Origin: Ailanthus altissimus
Taxonomy: Eukaryota > Streptophyta > Magnoliopsida > Sapindales > Simaroubaceae
Assembly (NCBI GenBank): GCA_946807835.1
Contig: OX327684.1
Span: 33,602,501 to 33,666,500 of the forward strand
Length of the DNA: 64,000 nt
Reading direction: 5' to 3'
The notes under the pieces: generated by a model
The model's database searches: none
Told to the model about the DNA's origin: nothing
Seen by the model: the letters and a program-made list of their open reading frames with translations, nothing else
Made by a program: the position numbers and the translations under genes
In this document: piece after piece, positions 12,331-24,862 of the stretch
Position numbering within the stretch: the stretch's first letter is position 1
Layout of the letters: each line of letters starts with the position of its first letter

Positions 12331-13334
12331 ACAAACCAAGTAAGCTGAATTTACTAAACCCGAGAACTTGGGCAGTTTTTGTACTATATATTACGATATG
12401 AAGGTTTTGCTCCAAGTGGGAATTTTGAAAGGATTATATTTGATGCCAGGCTGTCTGATAACTGACTGGCCAAAAACCAATAGAGAAAGAATTAGTTATC
12501 AACAAAAAAATATAGATACAATGTTCTAACGGATTGCTGTAGCAAATGAATGTATAACTAGTAAGGATCAGTATTATGGACCCAAAACAACCCTACAAGA
12601 GGTCCTCTTGTAGTTTTTGTTTTGATTTTACTTGAAGCCCTTTTTGAAACCCACCAAAGTGTCCTTAATGTTTTTGTTACAAGGTTTGACATTGTTCCCC
12701 TATAGTGAACTCGTGGTTTCATCATCTGATTTACTTGTGGAAGCTTCTTTTTACCATTCAGCTGTCAAGAGTGTTTAACTATCATGAATTTTGCTCACTA
12801 CAGGATATATGTAGTCTTGTGCCACTGAAAGCATGCTGGAAGGAGGATTGTAATTAAAGTTGGGTGTGTTTGTATTTTAAGCTGTTCTTGTTTTGTGGAA
12901 ACATTGAAGTGATTTGTAATGTGTTCAAAGTTTTGGGTATTTTTGTTTTCAACCTTTCTCATATTCATTGGTAGGTAAGGCTGAGAAATGCAGAATCTCA
13001 CTGTATCTATCAAGTTTCCTTGCCTTTATAATGTTGGTTAATGTCCCCCAGAAATCTAAAGAAATCGAGGCAATAACTGCAGCCAGAATTTCAATTTCTG
13101 GTCTGGTCCTCATAAGATTGATGGTAGGTTTTTCTCGTCCTATTCTCTTACTTATTCTGGTCTGAGATTTTGCATCTTCTTAACTTTAGAGAAAATGTCA
13201 TGTGACTCCCATGTGGCCTAGTATCTTCAAACATAGTATGTGGTGCATGGTACTGCATGTTGTTATTTTAAGTCCCATTTATGATTGCTTTGACTATCAT
13301 CACATACTGGTTCTATTAAGAATGGTTTTAATAG
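12331..13334. other. Gamma-tubulin 3' region
   Basis: Probably 3' UTR and downstream spacer. A reading frame at 12968-13165 has no recognisable domain. Confidence 0.4.
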
Positions 13335-13464
13335 AGCATATGGGGGCTTAGCCAAAGTGGCAAGCCCCCCTTGTAGGCGCACCCCCCTGACCAGAGGTCA
13401 GGGGTTTGAGTCCCCCCTCCCCCATGTTGTAATAGTTGTAGCATACACTCAAAAAAAAAAAAAT
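13335..13464 (+). mobile_element. tRNA-derived SINE with target-site duplications
   Basis: A 130-bp element with pol III promoter boxes: box A-like ttagccaaagtgg (13348-13360) and box B ggtttgagtcc (13403-13413), ending in an A-rich tail (13451-13463). It is flanked by a perfect 12-base duplication tggttttaatag at 13323-13334 and 13465-13476. This is a complete, little-decayed insertion in the 3' flank of the gamma-tubulin gene. Confidence 0.92.
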
Positions 13465-13476
13465 TGGTTTTAATAG

Positions 13477-15039
13477 TATAATATTTCAACGTTCACCCTG
13501 CTATGTTGTGGATACCCGTACTAAGCAGCTTTGTGGTGGCTTTTGTTTGTGACCTTTTATGAATTTTTTGCATTTGACATGTAGAAATTGTGGCCCGCTC
13601 TTGGGGGATTGATAAATTTAACATGTGATGTTTCTCACTTGGTGAATGTTTTGCTGTATGTAATTTAATGACTGGTCATGTAGGTGCTTATGATTATAAG
13701 TTATCATGAATCTCTTCTTCTGAAACATTTTGTGATTATGAATCAATGAAGTTGGGAACATTTTTTATGAAAAATTATTGGGACGTTTGTCCGTGCATTA
13801 ATGTCTACCACATGCAAAAATAACCGAACATGTGACAGATATGCCATTAGCATTAGGAATTCTGAGAAGCGTATGCATTGATGCTTGATTGATTGCGCGT
13901 TAACCTGGCTATGGAGCAAAACTGAAATGAGAATCTTATTCAAGATATTGAGTTTGAATCCAATTCACCTCTATGAATATGCTTCTAACAATTCATTACA
14001 AATTTAAAAGCATTTTTGCAGCTTGATAACTCAAAATATACATAAATATTGCTCTTTTATTTGTTTGATAGCTTTTCATAATATTCTGCTGACAAGTAGC
14101 CATTGTTAAACGTTTAATTCAAAATGTTTCTAGGCTTGAGCTCCTAGCACGGGGAAGTTTTTTTTAAATTTAAACTTAAATTTCGTTTTCGTCCCCACCC
14201 CTTGGGCAACGGGACAGCACAAAAGACACAAGAGAAGATAACAACAGCGATAAGTAACGGCTAAGGCTTAAGAACAGATGGGAGCCGGGGAGATACAAGC
14301 TGTACTGTTCGTTGTTGCGTTGGTGATGCAACTGACGCAATGCCAACTATTTCCCAGAACAGAAAAGAACCAGCTAAGGGAATATCGGCTCCCTAAGCTA
14401 CGGTTGTTACTAGCACAAGTGATATGCTTGCTGCTGGTCCCCTTATTCTCTTTGACAGAATCGCCCCCACAATCTTTTTAAGGGAGTAAACAAGATTTTC
14501 TCGATATTTACGGACGTGGAATTTTAAACATTGGTCACGAGAATAATTACCATTTACCTCTTAATTTGAAGGCACACCGAGGGGTCAATTACACCAAAGT
14601 GTTTCTCTCATTCCTCGGGTTTTTTTTATTATTAATTTGAATTTCAAATTTCTATAACGATGGATTACAGCTCAATCTAAATCAAGAGAAATTTGAAAAG
14701 GTATGTAGATGGAATTGTTGAATTTGGATTAGGTTGGCCTAAATCAAAATTTAAATGGTACGGGAATTAGAATAATTGAATTAGCCGTTAAATCCGTTGT
14801 AATTGAAGGCAGGTGGGGGCAGGATTGAGGAAATTGAATTGGGGACAACTTAGTTGACAGTCTGTAGGGAAATGCAACTCACATGGCTTTGTAAACAACA
14901 ATCATAAACCTCAATAACATTTGATATCTTAGTGGACCCCGACACATACACTGACACACTATCAATTTAACTTGTTTTTCTTATACCCAAAATAACCCTT
15001 TGTGGGCTGCCGCTTCCATTTCTCTTCTCCAAGCTGTCT
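13477..15039. other. Intergenic, with one uncertain small frame
   Basis: Spacer between the tubulin and arabinogalactan-peptide genes. Mostly AT-rich apart from a more GC-balanced patch at about 14200-14480, described separately. No other gene was recognised. Confidence 0.4.
14278..14481 (+). CDS. Uncertain small ORF with hydrophobic N-terminus
   Basis: A 67-codon frame starting after an A-rich leader. Residues about 7-22 are hydrophobic (VLFVVALVMQL) and a second hydrophobic stretch sits near 43-58. It lies in a patch richer in G and C than its surroundings, which is why it is listed. I do not recognise the protein, there is no clear TATA box, and it may be chance or a decayed exon. Confidence 0.2.
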   Translation: MGAGEIQAVLFVVALVMQLTQCQLFPRTEKNQLREYRLPKLRLLLAQVICLLLVPLFSLTESPPQSF

Positions 15040-15047
15040 TATAAATA
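15040..15047 (+). promoter_or_regulatory. TATA box of arabinogalactan-peptide gene
   Basis: tataaata lies 149 bases before the ATG at 15196, with a CT-rich leader between. Confidence 0.6.
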
Positions 15048-15195
15048 AAGGAAAAGTCTTCGTCCTCTTGGAAACCTCCTCCCCTCACTAATCACGATCT
15101 CTCTCTGTTGTTTATGCATTGTTTTTAATCACAATACCGTGATTTGCAGAGAAACACTCTTCAAAGTTGTTTAGATCTTAAAAGAGAGTAAGAGA

Positions 15196-15751
15196 ATGGA
15201 AGTTATTTCTTCTAGAGCTTTTGTTTGCTTCTTGGCACTCTTGGGTCTTGTCTTTGCCATACTTTCACCTTCTGTTGAGGCCCAATCTCCCGCTCCTGCT
15301 CCACCACCTTCTAACGATGGTAAGGGTTTCATTTCTCTTCTATTTACTTAGATCTGTCCTTCTTTGTACTTCTTCTCATTGTCTTCCTTCTAAGATCTGT
15401 TTTCTTTTCCTTTTATTTTTTTGTTTTATTTTTGGCTTATGTAATCATGCTTAATAACACTTAAAAATGAAACAGCTTTGTGTGCATTGTTTAGTATGAC
15501 TGCCGTAAAAACTTTTCTTTTTGTTATAATTATACTTCTGTGAATTGAGTTATGTTGATATAAATAAAATCTTTGTTCTATTGATTATTTGTAAAATGCG
15601 AACATGGCTTAGCTACGAGTAGTTACTGGATTGTTACGTTTCTTCAGGGACTTCAATCGATCAGGGGATTGCATACGTGCTGATGCTGGTGGCTCTAGTT
15701 CTTACATACCTCATCCACCCTCTAGACCCATCTTCTTACAGCTTCTTTTAA
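15196..15751 (+). CDS. Arabinogalactan peptide (AGP16/20/22/41 type)
   Basis: Two exons, 15196-15319 and 15648-15751, joined in phase 1 (a Gly codon is split) across a GT-AG intron, encode 75 aa. Residues 1-29 form a signal peptide ending in VEA. A very short mature region with the SPAPAPPPS motif follows, whose prolines are expected to be hydroxylated and to carry arabinogalactan chains. The hydrophobic C-terminus (YVLMLVALVLTYLIHPL) is the signal for GPI attachment. This layout, including the DGTSIDQGIAY block and the SYSFF end, is typical of the AG-peptide subgroup of AGP16, 20, 22 and 41. The product would act at the plasma membrane and cell wall. The longer frame at 15221-15454 is a shadow running into the intron. 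Confidence 0.93.
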
Positions 15752-16611
15752 AATTCTTCATAGGAGTTAGTTGGCCAGCGGCTTGGCAATGTGGATAAAT
15801 GGCAGAGCCGGACGGATGAATTCTTTTGCTTGTGCGTTTCAGGAGGGTTTTGTATTTTCTGTTCAGCTACTTTTTAGCAATTATTCTACCTTTCTTTCTT
15901 TCTTTCTTTTCTTTTTCCCCCTGAAATCCATATACATATATAGTATTTTTTAAGTCTTTCATTGTTTCTCAATTTTTTTTCAATATTGCAATTCAGTATT
16001 GGGGTGATTTTTATTTTCTGTAATCTGTTTCTCTTTATCACTTTTTCGTTTGTTCATATACTACTAACTGCATCATGGCGAGCAGCACTACCAAATAAAA
16101 CTGTGCCGTAAATAAACTTCTCTTATCCATCAAATGCCACATGATACAGAAGCGAAGAAAATGAAGAAAGGAATTGAAATAATATCGAGGAAACTTTAAT
16201 TAAGAAATCTCCTCGCTAAAACGATCTTCTCTTCAAAGAAAAACTGCCAAACTTCCGTACAAAAGAAAATGTGTTTACAGCTCTTCCTTTATTTTATTTT
16301 CTTTTTCTTTTTCTTTTTCCCTCTCTTTTGTTAGAAAGAAGCATTGTCTGTCAAACTTGGAATGTGTTGTTAAAAGGAACATAAATATGTACTGTAACTC
16401 CCAGGCCCGGGATGGTGGAATTATTAACCAACACAAGATTTTGATATCGAAGTAAAAACCTTTTCAAATTCACCATCACGATGGCAGGATCGTGTGGTTT
16501 TTACCTTTTACCTTTTACCCTTTGGGTGGAGTGAGGTGTCTATAATAATGCAAAGAGCCGGAAAAAAAAATGGGATTGTAAATGCAAATAAGGAGTTGGA
16601 GGCCGGCACTA
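15752..16611. other. Convergent intergenic region, AGP and MTM1 3' ends
   Basis: 3' UTRs of two convergent genes, with CTTT-rich stretches (15885-15920, 16280-16330). The frame at 15771-15953 is not credible. Confidence 0.4.
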
Positions 16612-19600
16612 TCAATTATTGAGTTGTGTTGTTGTGTGTGATGTAAATTGTAACGCATACTTGACAACTTCATAGAAGGAGACTACTATGCCAACAGATG
16701 GTCCTGCACGAGCAACACGGGGCCCAATTCCTGTAAACAATCCTTTCATTCCTCCGTCGCTGTCCCAAACAATAAAAGAAAAAAAAATGAATTTGGAATT
16801 GAAAAAGACCAGGAAAAGCATAATAGCTAATAAATCTTGATGTCAAAAATAAATAAACTGAACTAAAGAAGAAAGAATTTGGAAATGTCTTTGACTGGTA
16901 ACATAACACATGAATATTAAAATTAATAAGAGTGCTACAAACCTCAAGATTTCCAACAAAGTTTGCCTTGTAGTCATCTTTAACGCCCTAGTAGGATCCT
17001 TCTGAAGATCACAAAAGTAACACTATATTAAGAACCAAAACATACAAGGAACCAAGTAAAAATTAAGTGGGAGTCAATCTAGCCATCCTGATTTTCTTAA
17101 TTGTGCCTCACTTCAGTCTCAAGTGTGTAGAATGTTCTCATTGCTATCTCTAGGAATAATTTTACATAATTCCCTATGATTCCCCAAGATTCCCTATTCC
17201 TGCACAGAACACATTCCAACCTTGACAGGTATTGTCTCAATCAAGTTCTTGATACAACCAATGCTCATGGTTGTGCGGTCAAATCTATATATTCCAGAGA
17301 TATGACGCATTAGATATCAGTCCTTTGTATTCACAGGTTCAAGGGCATCAATGCTATCTTCCCAACTCCCTCCATCCCCTCTTTCCTCCCTTTGAGGTAT
17401 CAAATTTCACTGGAAGTAGTTTTTGACTATTATGCTTTTCAATTCCATTTTGCCCCCTTCCACAAACAACGTTACTTTTGTTTCCTATTGGTGGTTGTGC
17501 TGGTTGGGAGAACTAAGAGACCAAGATCATCTCAACTAAAAAATTAGATGGACAACTGTGAAACTTGGTTTTAAGGAACAACCTCTATTTGACGCCGTGT
17601 CCTAGACACGTCCAGGGGACATGTAACTGCAGCTGCAATGCTTCCTGCAACAAAACCAGCAGTGAAATTTGCCCCCAGGACACAGGTTGCACTGGCTTCA
17701 TCACCCATGACACACAGAATATTTCTCCTGATCTACAGAAGGACAACAGGAAAGCCTTATCAAGTTGGATGTCTACTGAAGAGTAACATACTTGAAAACT
17801 AAGATAGATACTTTTAACTGCTCGAGGGATTAAAATCTCACTGGCTCAAGGGTTGACCAGCAGATTGCAGAGAAAGGAACATCACGAGCAAGTTGTGCTC
17901 CAAGACCAGTCCACAATATGCGGTAGCTTTGTACTGATAAGAAGGATATGTCAGTTATGATATCTGAAAAGCCATCAAAGAACTATGCAAATTAAGTTTG
18001 GGCCATCCATCAAACACCATCAGTTCACAATATATTAGTTGATAAGGACATGTTCTAGTTCAACACCAACTGGAAACCCAATTTGAGAGAGAGAGAGTGC
18101 ATTATCCTTTCTAATGTCTATTCAAAAATCAACTTACAGTTATTAATGTTATTTCTGCTCCTGACTGGGTTGACAACCCCAACTAGTGTCTTCCATACTC
18201 CTGGAGGCTTCACACCATTTTGTGTTTCATTAAATGCCTAAAATGAAGAGGAGAAGATGAGAACAATAACTTTCATACTAAGACCTATTAGAAAAGATAA
18301 TTTTGTCCACATATATAGTCAGGAAATAGTTATAAAACATTTGTTAATATGAATAACTCTTTACCCAAAAGAAGATAAATTTGGCTCAAGAATAATTTAT
18401 CCAAAGAGAAATGGTTGTGAATTTTTTTTTCTAATTATTTGCCTTGTCCCATATAGCTAGTTGATCTCCCATTACAGTAAAAACATAGGCACCAGATCCT
18501 TAATGGTAAATACCAATTATAGACATACTATTTTTTTAGAAAAAAAGGTTTTAATCATGGCAGGAGATATAACCTTCTGTACATTCTACATGCATCAAGC
18601 TCCTGCAATTGTGGATTTTATCAGATAAGTTAACAATCAAGAAGGTGATCGCCGTACATCAGCCATCAAAATCAAGCAGACAAGACAGCCACAACTCAGT
18701 AATTCATGGTCATATTAACCGAAATTCACAATGAGAGCATGCAAAAATAACAATATATACCTGCATACGGGTTCTTGCTAGTTCAATAGGGTAACAAGAA
18801 ACACATGCTAATGAACGAGCAACAGAACCTGCAACTAGTGGGACATATGGTGTCAAAATTGGAGAATTACGAGTTGCAAAATCTTCCATTGAATTGCGGA
18901 AAATGTCATAACAAGGCAGGTAAATTCCCACCTGGTAAACAGTAAAAGAAACATAACCATTAGCAGAAGGTTCTTCAGAATAAGAATTTCTTTCTTTTTC
19001 TTGTATAAGTATTCTAAACAGTTTAAGTTAATAAAGGAAATTAATGTACAATAGTAGCTTACTGTCGGGATAGCCAGTGCCAAGCTTGCATTTGTGCCTC
19101 TCCATAGACTAGAAAATCCTTCCTGCGCATGTTTACCTCTTGTGAGGCCTTTGATAATAAGTAATTGATATTAAAAACATGTTTATTAACCAAATAGTAT
19201 CACCCTGCAATCAATTTGTGGGAGGCACATTTACTATATAACACAAGAATCCCTTCACAGCTCAAAGGAAACCAGACTGTAAGTTTAATGCAGTATGCTA
19301 CAAAGACATTGGGCTTTTTCTGCACAATATCTGCAAAGTTTTCTTTCACCTAACCAAGGTTTTCTAGAGTTGTTTTTGTCCCATGGATCATTTCAAACTG
19401 ACAACTAGAGACCACCTATTTTGCAATCAGGAGTTGTCATAAATATTTCAATTGGAATTTGTCTCTCTCTATAATTTTCAAATGTATTATAAGAACCACT
19501 TCCTAAGGTTTTCTTCCTTCTTTTGAGATAAAACAGCTTTGCAAAGATCCAACAGATAACTTAAGAGTAAAAGTAGTCCAGGATAGGCAAACTAAAGGTT

Positions 19601-21260
19601 TTCCCCCCAAGCACAGACTTAAAAGTCCTCATGTCCACCTACCTGCCGTACAACTTTGTAGAAAACATCCAGTGTTCCTTTGTATCTATTACATTCTGGA
19701 GCTCTTTCAGAACCAGGAACTGCACATCTGCATGATGGAGAATTTCTCAGATCTGGAAGCATCTACAGAAACAATTTGCAAGCCAGCTATCAGAGGATCA
19801 TTTAATAACATGGAATCAAAATTTCCAGAGCCGTATTCTTGCTTGTATAGAATCAACATATCTAAACAATAATGTAAAATATAAAAACAGAATTGTTTCT
19901 ATCACATTTCTCATTCCAACATCTCCAAATTATTGGTTGTAGTACAGGAGACAAAATAGTAATTCTAAGGATTTTACAAAAGAACACCTCAAGGGAAAAC
20001 AACAAAAAGCAAGATATTTTGCATTTGTCACACTAATGCACATTTGATGCATTTGGATTCATGCTCTTAGTTATCTTAAAATTAATTCATGTAGTTGCTA
20101 GAGAGGTTTGACGGTAGAGGCCTAAACCACAGGAGCAATTGAAGAAATGTAACAAAATGTAAAAACCATTTTCAAAATGGTTAAAGAGTGTGTTTGGTAA
20201 ATCATTATTACATGAATCCATGAACAGATTTCTCTTCATACAACTTTCAGATACAGACAGGACATTCGCAATTTCTCTCGGTCAATGTGCCAGCCCCTTT
20301 ATTTCCTCATTAAAACATCGCAATTTCTCTCGGTCAATGTGCCAGCCCCTTTATTTCCTCATTAAAACACGAATTGATACAATATACAATGCAAAGTAAA
20401 GAATCACAAAAAGCAGTTGCCATACCATGTTACTTTCAAAAGACGTTGGTCGACATAGGCCCTGATAAGGAACACCAGCAGCCTGTGCTTGCAACCTTGT
20501 CTGAAGATAAAATACATGACATCTATTAACTTCACCATAAAACTCAAAACGAGAATCAACATAGTCATGTGAAGAAGACTAGAATTTCTAAAAGGTTAAC
20601 TTTAGAATAGATGCTAGTGACAAGAATAACTCCAATTTTCAAAAGTATTAAGTAACTTTCAACCAAATTTTCCACTACTGACGATAATTAATAAAATAAT
20701 TGCGTGAAGAAACTGCTGAATGAGAAAAGAATAACTTTCATCAATCTTTTTTGCTTCCTTTTCGATCGTTCGCTGCAAGAATCCAACATAGCTTAACGAG
20801 AACTAAGAATCACACGTAAAGTTGGATTCTATTCTTGAAATTTTTTCTTCCAGGAAAAAAAAAAAAGAAAGGTAAAAAAGAAATTCAACAATTGAATTAT
20901 TTACAGTAAGTTTAACAAGTCTGATACAAGAGGAACCACAGCAATAAACAATTACTAAGAAATAAAGCAAAAAAAAAAAAAAAGGAATTTTTATTTTCTA
21001 AAATGGTTGAATCAATTACAAACCTTGGCAACGTCGAGAGGGTTAACAATAATGGCGGAGAGAATTGCGGCACCAGCAGCAGAGAAAACTCTTTCGCCAA
21101 AACCCAAATTGACATCATTTACAGCTTTTGAATGCTGCAAAGACTCTTCTTTAAACATGGTCTCTGAGACAGACGATACGTTTCCCTCCAAATCAACTGT
21201 TGTGACCGCCGCTGCACTCATCCATGAAGGCACGCTCGGGCTGGGCCTTGACCCTACCAT
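16612..21260 (-). CDS. MTM1: Mitochondrial carrier family protein, MTM1 type
   Basis: A mitochondrial inner-membrane carrier of the MTM1/SLC25A39-40 group, linked to mitochondrial manganese/iron handling, MnSOD activation and glutathione import in other organisms. Exons (minus strand, in order): 21260-21024, 20500-20426, 19762-19643, 19122-19063, 18931-18761, 18237-18138, 17933-17842, 17732-17583, 17001-16943, 16759-16612. All junctions are GT-AG and in phase, giving 403 aa. Three carrier signatures of the form Px[D/E]xx[K/R] are seen: NPLDVAK (exon 1), YPIELAR (exon 5), CPLDVSR (exon 8). A cysteine-containing loop (exon 3) after the first repeat is typical of MTM1. The start is the MVGSRPSPSVP methionine; an in-frame ATG at 21308 would add 16 residues. 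The gene is intact. Confidence 0.93.
20267..20370. repeat. 52-bp tandem duplication inside an MTM1 intron
   Basis: Two near-identical adjacent units (20267-20318 and 20319-20370) read cgcaatttctctcggtcaat at their starts and attaaaaca at their ends. They lie in the intron between exons 2 and 3 of the carrier gene. The low divergence suggests a recent event, useful as a length polymorphism. Confidence 0.9.
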
Positions 21261-22120
21261 TCCTTTCTTTCGCTTATAAATTGGAACAAACAATTTAACA
21301 GAAAGCAAAACAGAATTCGATTATGTTGTTTGTTAATTTGACTTTTCCACAAAGAAAGAAACAAACCAACAATACGCAGTTCGTGTATAAATTGGTTTTT
21401 GAACCTTCTTTTAAAATTTAAAAATTCTAGGAATTTCTAATTTGCATGGGAAAGAGGAGAGCACAAGTGATTGGTGGCGTGGAAAGAAGGGCGCCAAGTA
21501 ACTGATAGGGATCTGAGGTGTACTGCATGTGACTCGGACACAGACAGCTTCCCACCCAATATTTCATTTATGGATTTCAATTTATTTTATTGTCAACCCC
21601 AAACAAAAACGCACCGTCTTTGTCTTTGGGCCTTAACTGGGCCCAACTTAGTTTTTGGACCTCATTAAACGACGCAGTCCAACCCCTTTTCTTTTCTTTT
21701 CATTTTATGAAGGTCGGTCCAACCGCGCAAGAATTTGTTACTTCACAGGACTCGCGAGTTTTTTTTTATTTTTTATTTTTTTAAAGATTTCAAACATCAT
21801 GAAATTTGTGTATGAGATGAATATTGGTGTGATGTTAAACTTAGAAGAGGGGGCTCTCAAAGTTATGGGAGTATTCCAGCCATTATAGCTGCGGGTCCAA
21901 TAGGATAACTTAGAATGATCAAAGCAAATTTGGAAAAGATGTAGGATTTGCCAAACGAACACGCCTACGAGGAAATGCATTTATTCGGAGGCCATAATCA
22001 CGTGGTAATCTTTCCAGTCGAACAAAAGAATTTATTAAATGCTGTAACTGTGATATCAAGAAACACACTGAATATCCAAATCTTACGGGCAAATAATTCC
22101 ACTTGTATGTATATTATTTG
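21261..22120. other. Upstream region of the MTM1 gene
   Basis: Promoter and spacer. Short frames (21471-21980) on both strands have no domains. Confidence 0.4.
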
Positions 22121-22284
22121 TTGAAATTTAATAATTTAAAATCAAATATAATTTTGAATTGAAATTTAATAATTTAAAATCAAATATAATTTTGAATTGA
22201 AATTTAATAATTTAAAATCAAATATAATTTTGAATTGAAATTTAATAATTTAAAATCAAATATAATTTTGAATTGAAATTTAAT
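22121..22284. repeat. 38-bp minisatellite, about 4.3 copies
   Basis: A unit starting ttgaaatttaataatttaaa repeats at 22121, 22159, 22197, 22235 and (partial) 22273 with virtually no divergence. It is AT-rich, with short inverted segments inside each unit. Confidence 0.95.
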
Positions 22285-23213
22285 GAAAAGTAATATATTT
22301 TGAAAGTACAAAAAATGAATAAAAATAAAAAATAAAAAATGAAGTGGAAAGAAAGGGATTAAAATAGATAATTAAAAATAAGAAAAGGAAAGAAGACGCA
22401 AGAAGAGATCGGTCTCAACGCCGCAACTCTACTTTGAATCGCACCGAGGCCACGATGCCCACTTTTAAAAAAATGTAATTTTAAATTTTTGTCGTGTATT
22501 TAAATTAACTTTTGACTCTTTCTTTTTGGCGTGGACTTTTATTTTAATAAAAAATATAATTTTTAAAAATAAATTGAAGCCTATAAATACCTTTATATAC
22601 TCTTTAGATTAAATGTGTATAAAAATAATAATAAAGAGTTTAAACAACTCTATGGTGTTGAATACGCAAGAAAAAATACTTGAATATTAAGTATATAAGA
22701 GAGTATTGATATATTTTTTATAAAAGTTAATCTATTAATATATTTTTTAAGAGTCTCTTATGTAAGATTTTTATGATAGTGAGTTCTTTGCAAATTGATT
22801 AATAAAAAAAATTAAATTTTATAATTTACTATAAACGTAAATATTTATTGTTAAATTATATATATTACTTGTGACTTCTTTTATGTGTGTGATTGTTTAT
22901 CTATTTAATTATATAATTTTTTATTATTTTTAATTATTTATAAATAAAATATTTCGTAAAACTGTTAAGAAGATTTTGTTAGAATGCACGTTAAAACCCC
23001 AACATTCATATAACATTATGTCCTCACATTTGAAATACAAGAAAAAGAAAATAAATATAAATTAATTAGCTGCATCTTATAATAATCGGGGCTCTTATAC
23101 GACTTTCTGGTACAAGATTTCTTGCCAAAACAATTTGATGAAAGACCTAAAAGATTCTGTACGAGGTGGCTATTAATAATAGAACTAAAAACATTACAAA
23201 AAGAATGGAAAAA
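22285..23213. other. AT-rich intergenic
   Basis: Spacer of A/T runs with a short GC patch at 22390-22460. It includes the probable 3' flank of the PDV-like gene. No gene recognised. Confidence 0.4.
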
Positions 23214-24316
23214 TCAGCCCCTCCCACAAAAGACATCTAGCTGTCTCTTGGAGATGGTTGTTACAGTATTTTTATTTACATTTCCTGTATTTGCCGAATC
23301 ATCAAATGAATAAAGATTTTTTCTCCGTGAACTGCAATAGTTCTGCCTGGACTGATAAACATGGACTGTAGACGAAATGCTTGCCGAAATCATTATCAAT
23401 TTGACTGCATTTCCAACTGATTTTTGCCACTTCCCTGGATCCAAATAAAATCTTCTGATGCAACTAACGAGAAAACTGAAAATCCTTCTCTTGCCTTTGT
23501 GTACAGCGGGGTCAGCCTTTTTCTTGTCTTCCAAATTAGTATTGAAAGAAGTGTTTTTGTTGCCAAAACATGCATTCAGTTCATTCACCACATCAAATTC
23601 TCTTCCTTGATATCCTGTAACTTGTTCTATGAGATATAGTCTGCTCTTTTCCAAACAAGTCAAAGCGGCGTGCCTGTCTATCAGTTGCCAAGACTGCAGT
23701 TTCTGTCATTTAGATTATTAACTTGCATGGTGAATAATATCTTCTCGGTATTAGCATAAAAGAAATAGGGGTATGTCTACAACAGAATGCCATAAACCAG
23801 CTAAAGTAAAAAAAAAATAGAAGAGCAGGAAGAAGCTCTTTTATTGATTTTATCGATCAGGATGTCCTTAAATAAACACTATACTGATTATTATCTTACC
23901 TAGAAATTAACATCACTGTTATTTCGATCCGCCTCAAGTTGTTCATAAGCTGTTTTTCCAATATTTTCTATATGGAAATCTAAATCATGCGGTGGCTTCC
24001 AGGAAGGATGTAACTTGTATTTAGCAGACGCAATATGATATAACACATCACAAAATGTATAAGCAGAGAAAGAAAACTAGAAGAAAGAATTTACCTGTAA
24101 ATACACAAGCATGTCTTCAACTTCCTTCAATGAATTTTTTAGGGCAATCAAACTCTCCCTCTCTGTAAAGGTATTCTCTGCAACGTCACAGTAGCGGCCA
24201 TGATCTGAACAAACTCTGCAGAAGCTGATACTGCTTTCAATTTCATCATTGAGTTTATTATGTATAACCCGTGCTCTCTCAATGAGACTTTTCAAGTTCT
24301 TCTTGTCCAACTCCAT
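23214..24316 (-). CDS. PDV1: PDV1-like plastid division protein
   Basis: PDV1 and PDV2 are plastid outer-envelope proteins that recruit the dynamin ARC5/DRP5B to the division ring. Two exons on the minus strand, 24316-24095 and 23693-23214, are joined by a GT-AG intron in phase 0 and give 233 aa, somewhat shorter than Arabidopsis PDV1. Residues 11-30 and 53-112 are charged and heptad-like (IERARVIHNKLNDEIE; LIALKNSLKEVEDMLVYLQ; LEKSRLYLIEQVTGYQGREF), fitting the cytosolic coiled-coil region. A single hydrophobic segment lies at about 167-187. The short C-terminal tail ends LDVFCGRG; a terminal glycine in PDV1 is known to contact PARC6/ARC6 in the intermembrane space. Assignment rests on architecture and these remembered motifs. 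The intron contains an unexplained open frame (about 24080-23914). Confidence 0.62.
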
Positions 24317-24824
24317 CGATGAAAGGAAAGCCCATCAATCAAACCCCACTTGCATTACAAGATGTTGATCTATATTATGTTGTTTCTCTTTTACCTATAT
24401 TATTACCACGACCCTCTATCAGTTTTCCCCAGCTTTTCTTTTTCAATGTAGCTGGAAAGCTGGAGACAATTTGGAATGAGAGATAGACCTCAGCCACTTC
24501 TTTCTTTTATGGTCTGCATTTGAAGTGTGTACAAATCATTTTGGTCTCCTTCTCTTTTTTGTTATATGGATTTGCTTTAAAGCGAAGTCTTGTTTGGAAC
24601 TGAGAAGCTTAGCTGTTAATACCCCACAACACACAGTCCACATTCAGAGGACTGTCTATCACAAATCCTTTGTTCACATGTGCCATCCACATTCATCATA
24701 ACAAGGTCATGCATTATGGTCCTATACTTCAAGTTAAAGGCCAATGTATCATTTATACGCAATGGCGACTTACGTAATTATCATAAACATGTAATTCAGA
24801 GGAAGATATAATATAATATATGTA

Positions 24825-24862
<38 letters not shown>

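Noticed and set aside
22560..22870. Possible promoter or LTR-like segment with tataaatacc
   Set aside because: Only a TATA-like word in AT-rich DNA; no boundaries or coding sequence.
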